Shown: positions 14,885 to 24,581, numbered from the stretch's first letter. The stretch: DNA of 36,821 bases from Enterocloster asparagiformis (GCA_018380885.1 JAGZSY010000045.1:1-36821), one strand, 5' to 3'. The notes: a model not told the origin generated them from the letters alone. Numbers and translations are program-made.

Positions 14885-15685
14885 TCACAGCAGCACGCGG
14901 ATGGCCACCATGGCAGCGATGTACAATGCATACAAAATATAGGCCGTCCGATCCGCCGCCCGGTAGTGCAGCGGCTTCATCTTGGTCCTTCCCTCGCCGC
15001 CGCGATAGCACCGTGCCTCCATGGCCATGGCCAAATCCGTGGCCCGCCGGAACGCGGAGATGAACAGCGGCACCAGAAGGGGCACCATGGCCTTAGCCTT
15101 CTTGATCAGGTTTCCGGACTCAAAATCCGCGCCCCTGGCCATCTGCGCTTTCATAATCTTGTCCGTCTCCTCCACCAGAATGGGGATAAACCGCAGCGCG
15201 ATGGACATCATCATGGACACCTCGTGCACCGGAACCCGCACCTTGTTGAGAAAGCCCAGGCTCTTCTCCAGGCCGTCCGTCAGCTGGTTGGGCGTGGTGG
15301 TCAGCGTCATCACCGAGGAGCCGATGACCAGGTAGATCAGGCGCAGGGCCATGAAACCGGCCAAGCGCACGCCCTCACGGGTGATCTTGAATATCCAAAA
15401 TTTTACAATTATTGTGCCGTCGGTCAAAAACAGGTTAAAGCTGACGCTGATCAGCAGCAGCACCAGCACCGCTTTCAGGCCCCGCACCATAAACTTAAAC
15501 GGCACCTTGGTCGCCCGGATCACCAGGGCCAGGACCACCGTTGCCAGCACATAGGCCCAGAGGCTGTCCGCCATAAAAAGGGAAATGATAAATACCATTG
15601 TCCCAAACAGCTTCGTTCTGGGGTCCAGGCGGTGAACCGCAGAATCTACCGGATAATATTGTCCCAGCGTAATCTCTCTTAACAT
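14885..15685 (-). CDS. ecfT: ECF transporter transmembrane component EcfT
   Basis: The 266-residue membrane protein has five or so transmembrane helices and the two ARG-type coupling motifs of EcfT ([12 protein letters not shown] and [12 protein letters not shown]), which dock on the two ATPases. It also has the opening [20 protein letters not shown], typical of the family. It overlaps the ecfA2 stop by seven bases, which suggests translational coupling. EcfT joins the ATPases to interchangeable substrate-binding S components for vitamins or metals, encoded elsewhere in the genome. Confidence 0.95.
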   Translation of the reverse strand: MLREITLGQYYPVDSAVHRLDPRTKLFGTMVFIISLFMADSLWAYVLATVVLALVIRATKVPFKFMVRGLKAVLVLLLISVSFNLFLTDGTIIVKFWIFKITREGVRLAGFMALRLIYLVIGSSVMTLTTTPNQLTDGLEKSLGFLNKVRVPVHEVSMMMSIALRFIPILVEETDKIMKAQMARGADFESGNLIKKAKAMVPLLVPLFISAFRRATDLAMAMEARCYRGGEGRTKMKPLHYRAADRTAYILYALYIAAMVAIRVLL

Positions 15686-16539
15686 TTCCGCTCCTGTCTG
15701 TAAAGCTTCAGGATTGCCTCCCTGGCCTCCGCAACCGTGGTGATATCCTCGTCGATGTCGATGCCCCGCTCCCGCAGGTCGTGCACCAGATAGGTGATCT
15801 GCGGCGCGGCCAGTCCGATGGCCTCCAGTTCCCGGTAGTGGCGGAACACTTCCTTGGGAGGCCCGTCAAATACCTTCTCTCCTTGGTTCATCACCAGCAG
15901 GCGGTCGGCGTAGCGCGCCACATCCTCCATGCTGTGGGAGACTAAAATAATGGTCATCCCCCGCTCCTTGTGCAGCCGGTTGATCTGAACCAGTATCTCG
16001 TCCCTGCCTCTGGGGTCCAACCCGGCCGTGGGCTCGTCCAGGATCAGCACCTCCGGCTCCATGGCCAGCACTCCGGCGATAGCCACCCGGCGCTTCTGAC
16101 CGCCGGACAGCTCAAAGGGCGACTGGGCATAGAAGGACTCGTCCAGCCCCACCAGCTCCAGCGCCTGTTTGGCCCGCTCCCTGGCCTCCTCCGCGGACAG
16201 CCCCTGGTTCTTCGGCCCAAAGCACACGTCCGTCAGCACGTCCACCTCGAACAGCTGGTGCTCTGGGTACTGGAAAACCAGCCCCACCTTGCTGCGCAGC
16301 TTCTTCATATCATAGCCGTCCGCGTAAATACTCTCTCCGTTGTACAGAATCTGACCGCTGGTAGCCTTCTCCAGGCCGTTCAGATGCTGGATCAGCGTGG
16401 ATTTCCCTGAACCGGTGTGCCCGATCAGCCCCACGAACTCCCCGTCCTGTATCTCAAAATTCACATTTTTAAGCGCCTTCTGCTCAAATGCCGTCCCTGC
16501 GCCGTACACAAAATTCAAATCAACTGCTTTGATCGACAT
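15679..16539 (-). CDS. ecfA2: ECF transporter ATPase EcfA2 (EcfA')
   Basis: The 286-residue ABC ATPase has Walker [10 protein letters not shown] (about 39-47), the Q-loop region [11 protein letters not shown], signature [13 protein letters not shown], Walker [14 protein letters not shown] and switch histidine VSHSMED. The YPEHQLF form after the Q-loop is typical of EcfA2. It starts one base after the ecfA1 stop codon. The two ATPases form the asymmetric motor of the group II ECF module. Confidence 0.95.
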   Translation of the reverse strand: MSIKAVDLNFVYGAGTAFEQKALKNVNFEIQDGEFVGLIGHTGSGKSTLIQHLNGLEKATSGQILYNGESIYADGYDMKKLRSKVGLVFQYPEHQLFEVDVLTDVCFGPKNQGLSAEEARERAKQALELVGLDESFYAQSPFELSGGQKRRVAIAGVLAMEPEVLILDEPTAGLDPRGRDEILVQINRLHKERGMTIILVSHSMEDVARYADRLLVMNQGEKVFDGPPKEVFRHYRELEAIGLAAPQITYLVHDLRERGIDIDEDITTVAEAREAILKLYRQERKC

Positions 16540-16540
16540 T

Positions 16541-17407
16541 TTACTCTCCCTGCTTCTTCAGAAGCGGAACCAACTGCTCCACCAGCTCTTTGCGGCTCAA
16601 AATCCCGTCCCCAAGCGGCATTCCCGCCTCCTTCAGCTCCCAGGCCAGCTCCGTGGCCTGGGGAACGTCCAGCCCGTGGCTCTTCAGTTCCCTCACCCGC
16701 GAGAAAATCTCCCTGGGCTTTCCGTCCATCACGATCTTCCCATCGTCCATCACAATGATCCGGTCCGCGTGCACAGCTTCTTCCATATAATGGGTAATCA
16801 ACAGCACGGTAATCTTCTCCGCCCGGTTCAGCTCCCGCAGCGTGCGGATCACTTCCTTGCGCCCGTTGGGGTCCAGCATGGCCGTAGGCTCGTCCAGGAT
16901 AATGCACTTGGGCCGCATAGCCATAACCCCGGCGATCGCCACCCGCTGCTTCTGCCCGCCGGACAGCTTGTTGGGCGATTGCAGACGGTAGGCGGTCATG
17001 CCCACGGCCTCCAGGCTTTCGTCCACCCTGCGCCAGATTTCCTCCGTGGGGATGCCCATATTCTCCGGCCCGAATCCCACGTCCTCCTCCACCACATTAC
17101 CGATGATCTGGTTGTCCGGGTTCTGGAACACCATGCCCGCAGTTTTGCGCACATCCCAAATCAGGTCCTCGTCCCTGGTATCCATGCCCGACACCCAGAC
17201 AGTGCCCTCCGAGGGCATCAGAATCCCGTTGATATGCTTGGCAAACGTAGACTTACCCGAGCCGTTGTGGCCCAGCACGGCCACAAAGTCCCCGTTCTTG
17301 ATATCCACGTCCACATCATTGATGGCCCGCTTCACTTCCTCTACGTTTTCTTCCTCATCCCTGCGGATATATTCAAAAATCAGCTTCGAAGCCTTTACGA
17401 TTCCCAT
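16541..17407 (-). CDS. ecfA1: ECF transporter ATPase EcfA1
   Basis: The 288-residue ABC ATPase has Walker [11 protein letters not shown]-loop [20 protein letters not shown], signature [13 protein letters not shown], Walker [14 protein letters not shown] and switch histidine ITHYMEE. The NPDNQ form identifies EcfA1. It is the first gene of its block here and has its own promoter 40 bases upstream. In many relatives it directly follows rplQ; here rplQ lies 11 kb away. Confidence 0.95.
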   Translation of the reverse strand: MGIVKASKLIFEYIRRDEEENVEEVKRAINDVDVDIKNGDFVAVLGHNGSGKSTFAKHINGILMPSEGTVWVSGMDTRDEDLIWDVRKTAGMVFQNPDNQIIGNVVEEDVGFGPENMGIPTEEIWRRVDESLEAVGMTAYRLQSPNKLSGGQKQRVAIAGVMAMRPKCIILDEPTAMLDPNGRKEVIRTLRELNRAEKITVLLITHYMEEAVHADRIIVMDDGKIVMDGKPREIFSRVRELKSHGLDVPQATELAWELKEAGMPLGDGILSRKELVEQLVPLLKKQGE

Positions 17408-17447
17408 ACGGTCACGTCCTCACCTGCATAATGCATTTCGTTTTTAA

Positions 17448-17476
17448 ATTGTAGTTGATATCCCCCTAGAAGTCAA
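17448..17476 (-). promoter_or_regulatory. Promoter of the ecfA1-ecfA2-ecfT-truA operon
   Basis: On the minus strand TTGACT (17476-17471), a 17-base spacer and TACAAT (17453-17448). The start would be near 17441, with a leader of about 34 bases to ATG 17407. Confidence 0.8.
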
Positions 17477-17550
17477 GACAGCGCCGCGCATAAAATAAGA
17501 GACAATCCCCTAAACGCGCCCCCTTTTCCGCTAAAAATCCGCTGTCGGGC

Positions 17551-17596
17551 AAAAAACGGGCAGGGCCGCGCAGATTCCTGTCCGCGGCCCCGCCCG
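17551..17596 (-). terminator. Strong intrinsic terminator after the response regulator gene
   Basis: On the minus strand a 14-bp GC-rich stem with one mismatch, CGGGCGGGGCCGCG (17596-17583) with CGCGGCCCTGCCCG (17570-17557), is followed by TTTTTTG. It ends the sensor-kinase-regulator transcript and isolates it from the ecf promoter. Confidence 0.93.
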
Positions 17597-17615
17597 CTCT
17601 ATCAGGCGGCTGGCA

Positions 17616-18392
17616 CTAAATTCCCTTGATAAATTTCGTCGGTGATTTCAGCGTATATTTCTTAAACACCGCGCAAAAATGCTTATAATCCGTAAACCCG
17701 GTGGCCTCGGATATCTCGCTGATGCGGTACTTCTGCGCGTTCAGCATCACAATCGCCTGCTGTACCCGGTACTTATTCAGAAAATCCAGAAACGTCTGCC
17801 CTGTGACCTCCTTAAACTTGCGGCTCAGATAGCTGGCGCTGACCCCCATCTCCTCAGAGATGGACTCAATACTCAGCTTCTCCGCATAGCGCTCCCGAAT
17901 CTGCTCAATGGTCCTTGAAATGTACTGGTTCTCTGACAAATCAAGCTGCATAAAATACTCCAGGTTCATATTTCCGCCGTCCAGCTCGGCCTGCTCCATC
18001 ACCTTCTCCAATTGCCGGCTGCTGGCGATCTCCTCGCCCAGCTGCTTCATGAGAACCGCAAGCTGGTCCTCGTCCACCGGTTTCAGCAGATATTCGCACA
18101 CCCTGGCGTCAATGGCCCGCCTGGCATACTCAAAATCCGCGTAGCTGGTCAGCAGAATACTCTTAAAACGCACAGTCTCCGACGCCCGCTTGATCATCTC
18201 AATCCCGTCCAGAAACGGCATGCAGATATCCGCGATCACCACGTCCGGCCTGCACTCTAAAATCTTGTCCAGCCCCTCCTGCCCGTTGGCCGCCTCCGCA
18301 ACCACCACGCAGTCCATGGACAGCCAGTCCGTGGTGTAAACCAAGCCCTTGCGGATAATATCCTCGTCCTCTGCAATCAACACTCTCAGCAT
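17616..18392 (-). CDS. Response regulator, AraC-type output (YesN-like)
   Basis: The 258-residue protein has a receiver domain at 1-120: acidic pocket E8-D11, phosphorylation site D55 (VVIADICMP), T82 and K104 (YLLKPVDE). Residues about 155-258 form an AraC-type double helix-turn-helix (LSIESISEEMGVSASYLSRK and ISEISEATGFTDYKHFCAVF, ending KSPTKFIKGI). It overlaps the kinase gene by seven bases. Proteins of this kind activate nearby transport genes; likely targets are the ABC transporter operon and perhaps the wall-binding genes upstream. The targets are inferred. Confidence 0.93.
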   Translation of the reverse strand: MLRVLIAEDEDIIRKGLVYTTDWLSMDCVVVAEAANGQEGLDKILECRPDVVIADICMPFLDGIEMIKRASETVRFKSILLTSYADFEYARRAIDARVCEYLLKPVDEDQLAVLMKQLGEEIASSRQLEKVMEQAELDGGNMNLEYFMQLDLSENQYISRTIEQIRERYAEKLSIESISEEMGVSASYLSRKFKEVTGQTFLDFLNKYRVQQAIVMLNAQKYRISEISEATGFTDYKHFCAVFKKYTLKSPTKFIKGI

Positions 18393-20083
18393 TCCTTTTC
18401 CTCCGTATTGGCCGGAAGGGTAATAATCAGCGTGGTGCCGTGCCCCTCCGTGCTGCGGATCTCCACGCCGTACGGCCTGCCGTACAGTATTTCGATCCGG
18501 CGGTGTATGTTATAGAGCCCCGAATGCCTGCTCCGGTTCTCCTTCTGCCCCAAAAGAGCCGTCAGCTCGCTCAGCGTCTGGGGCGTCATCCCGATGCCGT
18601 CGTCCCGGCAGATCATCATCAGCTTGCCATCGTGTATATAGACCTTCAGCTCCACCCGCAGCTTCTCCTGGTTGCCGAAACCGTATTTCACGGAATTTTC
18701 GATCATGGGCTGCAAAACCAGCTTGGGAATCCGGCAGGCCAGCGTCTCCGGTTCCACATCGATCCCGTAGGAGAACCGCCGGTTAAACCGGTATTTCAAA
18801 ATGGTCAGATAATTCTCCAGGTGGTCCAAATCTTCCCTCAGCGTGACCTCCTCGCGGCTTCCGTCCAGGCTGTAGCGTAATAGGCTGGACAGGCTGAACA
18901 CCATCTTTGCCGCGATCTCCGGCTCGATGCGGCACATATAGCGGATATTTTCCAGGGTATTATACAGAAAATGGGGGTTGAACTGGCTCTCCAGCTGTTT
19001 AATCTGGGAAGCCGCAACCAGCTCCGTCATTTTCCTGTTGTTCTCCATCTGAAGCTTCAGGCTGGTGATCATTTCATTGTAAGCGTCCGCAATGGTCTTG
19101 AACTCGTTGTCGCTGTCAATGTGGATCAAGTCCAGATTACCGTCCCTGGCGCCCTCCATCACGTCCAGAATCCGGTAGAAATCTCTCGTTTTCTTCTCCG
19201 TCACCCGCTTGGTGCTGAAGGAGACCCAGATGGTCATCAGAGCCAGGGCGGTGATGATCAGCGCTCCGCCCATGCCCAGGGAGACCACGATATTCTGGAT
19301 ATCGGAGACTGAATAGACCCGGAACATGCGGTGGTATGTCTCCTGGCAGCCGGTCAGATAGATGTTTTTGTCGCACCGCAGGTACCGCCCCGCTCCCTCC
19401 AGCTCCTCCGTCACCCTGTTGCTGTTGTCCGTGAAGCTGTAGGTGTTGCTCAAATAGACCCGTCCGAACCGGTCCGTGATGAGAATCTGGGTGTCCGCCT
19501 GGTCCAGCACAGGCTGGAATTGGCTGCTGTTGATGGCGAACACCAGGTACCCCACCGTCTCATCGCCGTTTAAGATAGAACGCCCCATGGCGATATCACG
19601 GTCCTGCTTTTTCCACCCGTCCATCAGGCGGATCGCGGTATCCCTCGGCCGTTGGTCCATGGAGGCAAATATCCCCCAGTCCACCCCCGGCCTGATCTGC
19701 AAATACCCGGGCAGCACAGCGCGGGTGGACAGCACCCGGTTCCGGTTTGCGTCCAGCACAAACAAATCCGCCTCATATCCCAGCTCATTGGACACATTGT
19801 AAAAATCCTGGAAAATGCGCACCTGCCTGTCGGTGTCGATCTCCCCGGCAAAAAGCTCCGGCTGTTCGGCCATTATCTCCAGCTCATCTTCGTAAGCGGT
19901 CAGCGCCCGGTTGATCTCACCGGTAACATAGCGGTTGTGCTGTCCATTTCCGCTCATCTTTCCCTGTATAAGGGCTGCGAGAAATACCAGGCCGCAGACC
20001 AGGGTGAACAGCACGGAGGGCACAATGGCGTAACCGATAAAAAGCTTGCGCAGCTCGTCCCGAAAATACCGCTCCTTTTTCAT
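18386..20083 (-). CDS. Sensor histidine kinase, YesM/LytS-like (His_kinase family)
   Basis: The 565-residue membrane kinase has a first transmembrane helix at about 13-40, an extracellular domain of about 220 residues, a second helix near 264-289, a HAMP linker to about 345, the His_kinase motif with H371 (ESQFNPHFLYNTLENIRYM), and a HATPase domain with N box LQPMIENSVKYGF and G boxes DDGIGM and GHGTTLIITLP. Its start overlaps the sensor lipoprotein stop by four bases. The extracellular part has a dCache-like or PAS-like look (LFVLDANRNRVLST, ILITDRFGRVYLSN) and could contact the binding lipoprotein. Confidence 0.93.
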   Translation of the reverse strand: MKKERYFRDELRKLFIGYAIVPSVLFTLVCGLVFLAALIQGKMSGNGQHNRYVTGEINRALTAYEDELEIMAEQPELFAGEIDTDRQVRIFQDFYNVSNELGYEADLFVLDANRNRVLSTRAVLPGYLQIRPGVDWGIFASMDQRPRDTAIRLMDGWKKQDRDIAMGRSILNGDETVGYLVFAINSSQFQPVLDQADTQILITDRFGRVYLSNTYSFTDNSNRVTEELEGAGRYLRCDKNIYLTGCQETYHRMFRVYSVSDIQNIVVSLGMGGALIITALALMTIWVSFSTKRVTEKKTRDFYRILDVMEGARDGNLDLIHIDSDNEFKTIADAYNEMITSLKLQMENNRKMTELVAASQIKQLESQFNPHFLYNTLENIRYMCRIEPEIAAKMVFSLSSLLRYSLDGSREEVTLREDLDHLENYLTILKYRFNRRFSYGIDVEPETLACRIPKLVLQPMIENSVKYGFGNQEKLRVELKVYIHDGKLMMICRDDGIGMTPQTLSELTALLGQKENRSRHSGLYNIHRRIEILYGRPYGVEIRSTEGHGTTLIITLPANTEEKEC

Positions 20084-21138
20084 CCGTCCGCCCCCTTCCC
20101 GCCTTCCGTCAGGGTTGCCCGGAATATCTCGTCAAAGCGGGCCAGCCACCTCTGCTTGTTCTCATTGACCACGGCCGGGTCGTCGTAGATGATATAAATA
20201 CTGTCTTTATCCGGGAGGTAATCCGGCTCCTCCACATCCGTGCGGACCGACCTCCGGTCCAGGGTGGTGGCGATCATCGTCTGGGCGTCCCGGCCGGTCA
20301 CAAAGTCCACAAAGGCCCTGGCCTCGTCCATGTGCTCGGCCCCGGCCGCAATGCAGACCACATCGGGCTTGGAAATCACGCCCTCCTCCATGTAAACCAG
20401 TTTGACCGCCGCGCTGTCCCCCGCCACATAGTGGGCCGCGCCCTCCTCGAAGGTGAGCCCCACGGTGTAGCGCCCCTCAGCCACGCCCTTGTAGACTGCG
20501 GAAGAGCTCTCCAACAGGTTGCCGTCCAGGTTTGCGCAAAAGGCCTCCACATAGTCCCAGCCATTTTCCGGGTCACCGTGTCCCATGGCGTACAGCATGT
20601 TGATCAGATGTTCATAGGACGAGGAGGAGACCGCCGGGGCGGCCATGGCGATGCGCCCCCGCAGCTGCGGCTGCAAAAGGTCCTCATAGCCCCTTATGGA
20701 AATGTCGCCGATCAGGTTAGTGTTCACCATCAGCACGCTGGGAACGTCCGTGAACCGCGTCATGTTCCCCTCCACATTGCAGAATTCCGGCCTCACCATG
20801 TTTTCATTCTCGCTGATATAGGGGGCAAACAGCTCGCGGCGCTCGATGGTGGTGGACAGGGAGCCGCCCCAGAATATATCACAGTGGGGCGTTTTCTGCT
20901 CCGCCATCATCTCCAGAAGCTCGCCGGTCCCGCCGGTCTGCACCTGCACCCGTATGCCGGTGCGCTCCTCGAACTCAGACACCACCGGATTTATAAAATC
21001 CAACGGATGAGGGCAGTAAATGACCAGCGCCTCATCCGTTTTTAAATCCATCGGGCTCCCCACCTCCCGGTCCGCACAGCCTGTGAGGCTGAGCAGGAGA
21101 AGAAGGACGGCGGTAAAAAGAAGTCGTTTATTTTTCAT
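20080..21138 (-). CDS. Extracellular solute-binding lipoprotein, putative third component of the sensor
   Basis: The 352-residue lipoprotein has lipobox SLTGC with Cys21. The rest is a type 2 periplasmic-binding fold of the Fe(3+)/phosphosugar (AfuA/FbpA/PgtC) group: ALVIYCPHPLDFINPVVSEF, TGGTGELLEMM, CDIFWGGSLST and SVLMVNTNLIGD. It shares motif order with the transport binding protein at 24582-25778 (CDIFWGGS against ADVWFGGT; a VNT start after the hinge in both), so the two look paralogous. Overlap with the kinase gene indicates that it serves signalling, as PgtC does in phosphoglycerate sensing in enteric bacteria. The ligand may be a phosphorylated sugar or acid, or ferric iron; sequence alone does not decide. 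Confidence 0.85.
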   Translation of the reverse strand: MKNKRLLFTAVLLLLLSLTGCADREVGSPMDLKTDEALVIYCPHPLDFINPVVSEFEERTGIRVQVQTGGTGELLEMMAEQKTPHCDIFWGGSLSTTIERRELFAPYISENENMVRPEFCNVEGNMTRFTDVPSVLMVNTNLIGDISIRGYEDLLQPQLRGRIAMAAPAVSSSSYEHLINMLYAMGHGDPENGWDYVEAFCANLDGNLLESSSAVYKGVAEGRYTVGLTFEEGAAHYVAGDSAAVKLVYMEEGVISKPDVVCIAAGAEHMDEARAFVDFVTGRDAQTMIATTLDRRSVRTDVEEPDYLPDKDSIYIIYDDPAVVNENKQRWLARFDEIFRATLTEGGKGADG

Positions 21139-21208
21139 GATTTTGTATCCCTGTAGTGGAAAGTGAAATGGGAATGGATATAATGATGGCCTGGGTGGGG
21201 AGGGGTGG

Positions 21209-21521
21209 CCTCACGCGACCCCGCAGTGCAGCTCGGTTCCGCTCCGCTTCACCTGCCAAGGCACGCTTTCTCACCAGGCTCGCAAAGACCTCGCCAGGTG
21301 TTCAATGTGTCGCTCACGGGCTTCGCCCTATGTGAAGTGACAAGCCCTGATCGCCTTACATGCCAGCATGACGGCCCTCAGCGGTTCTCCCTCACGCGAC
21401 CCCGCAGTGCAGCTCGGTTCCGCTCCGCTTCACCTCGCTCACGGGCTTCGCCCTATGTGAAGTGGCAAGCCCTGATCGCCTTACATGCCAGCATGACGGC
21501 CCTCAGGGCTCGCCACTTCAC
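21209..21521. repeat. Duplicated structured intergenic repeat element
   Basis: A 46-bp segment (21209-21254) recurs exactly at 21390-21435. A 72-bp segment (21310-21381) recurs at 21435-21506 with one mismatch. In the second copy the two segments are fused; in the first, 55 bases separate them. The second copy ends in a long hairpin: 21457-21475 pairs with 21503-21521 over 19 bases with one mismatch around a 27-base loop. GCAGTGC (21404-21410) can also pair with GCACTGC (21521-21527). No coding sense is evident. It occupies nearly all the gap between the ATPase and sensor genes (21139-21558) and looks like a REP- or MITE-type repeat. Confidence 0.8.
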
Positions 21522-21558
21522 GCACTGCTCATTGCCTACCTGAATTATACCAACCCCT

Positions 21559-22635
21559 CTACAGGATGTAAACACCCTTGGGGTCGAAGTCGAGGTATGC
21601 TTTTTCGCCTACTTCGTAGATGCGCCGGTTGACGGGGTTGTAGTCGGTGATCTGGATTTCGATGTCGCCTACAATCATCTGGTAATACTGGTAAGCGCCC
21701 ATGAAGGTGGACAGGGTCACGGTGCCCTCCAGCAGGCCGCGCTCCGCCAGGCTCACGCCCTCGGGGCGGAGGACCAGGGTGGAGGTCTCGCCCGCCTTGG
21801 CTCCGGCGAAATTGTTGACCTCAAACTCGCCGCCGGCCACTGAAATCATGGCCTTCTCTCCGGTTGCGGACAATACCTGGGCCTGCAGGAAGTTGGCCTC
21901 TCCAATGAAATCCGCCACAAACTTGGAAGTTGGGTGATAGTATATCTCCCGCGGAGTGCCGATCTGCTCCACTTTACCCTTGCTCATAATGATAATCTTG
22001 TCGGAGATGCTCATGGCCTCGGACTGGTCATGGGTGACATAAATCGCCGTAATCCCCACCTTCTGCTGAATCTTGCGGATCTCCGTCCTCATCGTCACCC
22101 GCAGCTTGGCGTCCAGATTGCTGAGCGGCTCGTCAAACAAAAGCACGCTGGGCTCAATCACCAGTGCGCGGGCCAGGGCCACGCGCTGCTGCTGGCCGCC
22201 GGACAGCTGGTTTGTCATACGGGATTCCATGCCCTCCATCTCCACCAGCTTTAAAATGTCCATCACCCGCTTCTGGATTTCCTCCTTGGGCAGCTTGCGG
22301 ATCTTCAGGCCGTAGGCCACGTTGTCGAACACATTGTAGTGCGGGAGAAGCGCATAGCTTTGGAACACCATGGCCGTGTCACGCTTGTTGGGCGTCAGGG
22401 CGTTGATGGCCTCGTCTCCCAGATAGATGTCGCCCTCGTCCGGGCTCTCAAAGCCGGCGATCATGCGCAGCGTGGTGGTCTTTCCGCAGCCGGAGGGGCC
22501 TAACAGGGTGACAAACGTTCCCGGCTCAATGTCCAGCGTGGTGTCCTGCACCGCATAAAAGTCCTTTCCGGTTTTGGGATCCTTGTAAATTTTTGATATA
22601 TGTTCCAGGCGGACGCCTTTTTTCTGCTTATCCAT
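21559..22635 (-). CDS. ABC transporter ATPase (AfuC/FbpC/PotA type)
   Basis: The 358-residue protein has Walker A GPSGCGKTT near residue 44, signature LSGGQQQRVALARAL, Walker B VLLFDEPLSNLD and switch histidine VTHDQSEAM. A C-terminal TOBE-type regulatory domain covers about 240-358 (LVLRPEGVSLAERGLLEGTV). It starts directly at the end of the permease stop codon (TAA followed by ATG), so the two are translationally coupled. It powers the importer formed with the fused permease and the binding protein at 24582. Confidence 0.93.
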   Translation of the reverse strand: MDKQKKGVRLEHISKIYKDPKTGKDFYAVQDTTLDIEPGTFVTLLGPSGCGKTTTLRMIAGFESPDEGDIYLGDEAINALTPNKRDTAMVFQSYALLPHYNVFDNVAYGLKIRKLPKEEIQKRVMDILKLVEMEGMESRMTNQLSGGQQQRVALARALVIEPSVLLFDEPLSNLDAKLRVTMRTEIRKIQQKVGITAIYVTHDQSEAMSISDKIIIMSKGKVEQIGTPREIYYHPTSKFVADFIGEANFLQAQVLSATGEKAMISVAGGEFEVNNFAGAKAGETSTLVLRPEGVSLAERGLLEGTVTLSTFMGAYQYYQMIVGDIEIQITDYNPVNRRIYEVGEKAYLDFDPKGVYIL

Positions 22636-24345
22636 TTAATTCTCCTCCTTGATCTTTCTGCTGACGCCAAAGAACTTCATCAGCGTATTCATAATCAAAA
22701 CAGCGCCGTAAGTGATGATAATCAGTACAGTGGCGTACGCACAGGCCACGCCGTAGTTCCCTTTCTCCGCCTGCTCATTGATCTGGCAGGTAATCAGCAG
22801 GAAATCGGGGGTTACCAGCAGGATAATGGCGGAAATAGCGGTGATGCTGCGGACAAACGCTGTGACCAGGCCGCTGAAAAAGGAATCCTTGATCAGAGGC
22901 AGCGTCACCGTCATGAACACCTTGGCGGAATTGGCGCCCATATCGTAGGCCGATTCCTCAATGGATTTGTCGATCTGGCGCAGGGCGGAAATACCGCTTC
23001 TGGTGCCGGTGGGAAGGCTTCGCACAATAAACACGATGATCAAAATCAGCCCTGTCCCGTAGAGTCCGCTCATAATACCGGTGCGGAACAGGCCGTTGGC
23101 GTAACCGCGTATATATCCGATGCCCAGAACCGTTCCGGGCACAGCCATGGCCAGCATGGAAACGAACTCGATAAAGCCCTTGGCCTTAAATTTCTTTTTA
23201 ACCACCAGGTAGGAAATTACCATGGAGAGGAACGCAGTCAGCGGAGCCGCGATCAGCGACAATATGAAGGAATCCTTAAACGCCTTGAGTCCGCTGGTCT
23301 TGAACATGTACTGGAACCATTTCAGGCTCAGCGAATAATCCCGCCCCCACAGCGTAAACAGCGCGCCAAAGGGCACCATGATGTACATCAACAGCACGAA
23401 CGCAGCTATGCAGCCACAGAAAATGGTCAGCGGAACCGTCACGCTCTTGTCCTCGATCAGCATACGCATTCTGGAGGCCTTACCGGTCAGGGTGGCCGCC
23501 GTTTTCTTCTCCAGATAATACTTCTGGATCAGGAACAGCACCACGGTCAGCATGAGCAGCACCACGGACATGGCCGCCGCGCCGGTGGAGTCATAAGCGC
23601 CTGTCACCTGTAGATAGATGGTGGTCGCCAGGGTGTCGTAGGAGCCGCCGATCAGCATGGGGTTGGCGAAGTCGGCTACCGACTCGATAAAGGTTACCAG
23701 GAACGCATTTCCCAGCCCGGGCAGCAGCAGCGGGAACGTCACGCTGGTAAACACTTTCCAGCGGGAGGCGCCCATATCCCGGGTTGCCTCCTCCAGGGAC
23801 GGGTCGATATTTTTCAGCAGGCCCTTTAACATCAGGTAGCAGACCGGGAAAAAGGTCAGGGTCTGTACAATGGCGATGCCCTTGAGCCCGTAAATATTTG
23901 AATCGTAGATTCCCAGCAGGGAACGGGTGATGATACCGCTGCGCCCAAACAGCATGATCATCGACAGGGACAGCACAAACGGCGGCGATACCACCGGCAG
24001 CATGGACACCAGGCCGAACAGCTTCTCCAGCACCTTGGTGCGCAGCTTCACGTAAACCTCCACATAGGCGAACAGCAGGCCGATGGCGGTGGATGCCAGA
24101 CCGGTGATAAATCCCAGCACCAGGGTGTTTTTAAACGCGTGTCTGAACCGTTCCAGGCTAAGCACACGCTTGAATACGTCCAGTGTCACGGTGCCTTCCG
24201 AATAGAAGCTGTCAACCAGCAGCATCAGAAGGGGATACAGGATAAATAATGCCAGGAACACCAGCAGCACGACGATCATGCTGACCAAAAATGGGTCGGC
24301 AAAGAATTTCTTGCGCTCTAGCTCAGCGCTTTGACTTCTGGCCAC
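22636..24345 (-). CDS. ABC transporter permease with two fused membrane domains (AfuB/FbpB type)
   Basis: The 569-residue protein starts at GTG 24345 behind AAAGGGGGG. It has about twelve transmembrane helices in two BPD-type halves. Each half has an EAA coupling loop: EEATRDMGASRWKVFTSVTF in the first and EESAYDMGANSAKVFMTVTL in the second. Fused two-domain permeases of this kind are typical of ferric iron (FbpB) and hexose-phosphate (AfuB) importers. One chain thus replaces the usual permease dimer. It lies between the binding protein and the ATPase. Confidence 0.93.
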   Translation of the reverse strand: MARSQSAELERKKFFADPFLVSMIVVLLVFLALFILYPLLMLLVDSFYSEGTVTLDVFKRVLSLERFRHAFKNTLVLGFITGLASTAIGLLFAYVEVYVKLRTKVLEKLFGLVSMLPVVSPPFVLSLSMIMLFGRSGIITRSLLGIYDSNIYGLKGIAIVQTLTFFPVCYLMLKGLLKNIDPSLEEATRDMGASRWKVFTSVTFPLLLPGLGNAFLVTFIESVADFANPMLIGGSYDTLATTIYLQVTGAYDSTGAAAMSVVLLMLTVVLFLIQKYYLEKKTAATLTGKASRMRMLIEDKSVTVPLTIFCGCIAAFVLLMYIMVPFGALFTLWGRDYSLSLKWFQYMFKTSGLKAFKDSFILSLIAAPLTAFLSMVISYLVVKKKFKAKGFIEFVSMLAMAVPGTVLGIGYIRGYANGLFRTGIMSGLYGTGLILIIVFIVRSLPTGTRSGISALRQIDKSIEESAYDMGANSAKVFMTVTLPLIKDSFFSGLVTAFVRSITAISAIILLVTPDFLLITCQINEQAEKGNYGVACAYATVLIIITYGAVLIMNTLMKFFGVSRKIKEEN

Positions 24346-24446
24346 AAAAAGGCCCCCCTTTCTATCTCAACAGTATTTGCAGTTATGGTATGTTCTGCGG
24401 TACGAGGCAGTCCTCCCGCCAGGCCGCAGGCCAGCGCCCCCTGGGG

Positions 24447-24524
24447 AGCGTTTTTATTGGCAGGAAAATGTGCTCTCCTGGCAATAAAAACGCTGCGAAA
24501 TGTGTATGATTGGCATTTCGCAGC
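24447..24524 (-). terminator. Overlapping hairpins: terminator and competing stem after the binding-protein gene
   Basis: On the minus strand GCTGCGAAATG (24524-24514) pairs with CATTTCGCAGC (24502-24492), an 11-bp stem followed by GTTTTTATTG: an intrinsic terminator. That same U-tract is the left arm of a second, 19-bp stem with one mismatch (24494-24476 with 24465-24447), whose loop is ten bases. The two stems share GCT. The arrangement would lower expression of permease and ATPase relative to the binding protein, and may stabilise the upstream transcript. Confidence 0.8.
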
Positions 24525-24581
24525 GCTCTCTCACGAGTTGATACGATCCTCATATATGCCGTAAGCCGGCACTGTTTTCAA

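Noticed and set aside
16397..17431. 344-residue plus-strand reading frame
   Set aside because: Antisense to ecfA1; His/Leu/Pro-rich without motifs.
21176..21181. TATAAT on the plus strand near the sensor lipoprotein start
   Set aside because: It faces into the repeat region with no gene downstream on that strand and no -35 box at the right distance.
22600..23613. 337-residue plus-strand reading frame
   Set aside because: Antisense to the fused permease, His/Gln/Gly-rich as expected from the reverse of membrane-protein codons, with no domain.
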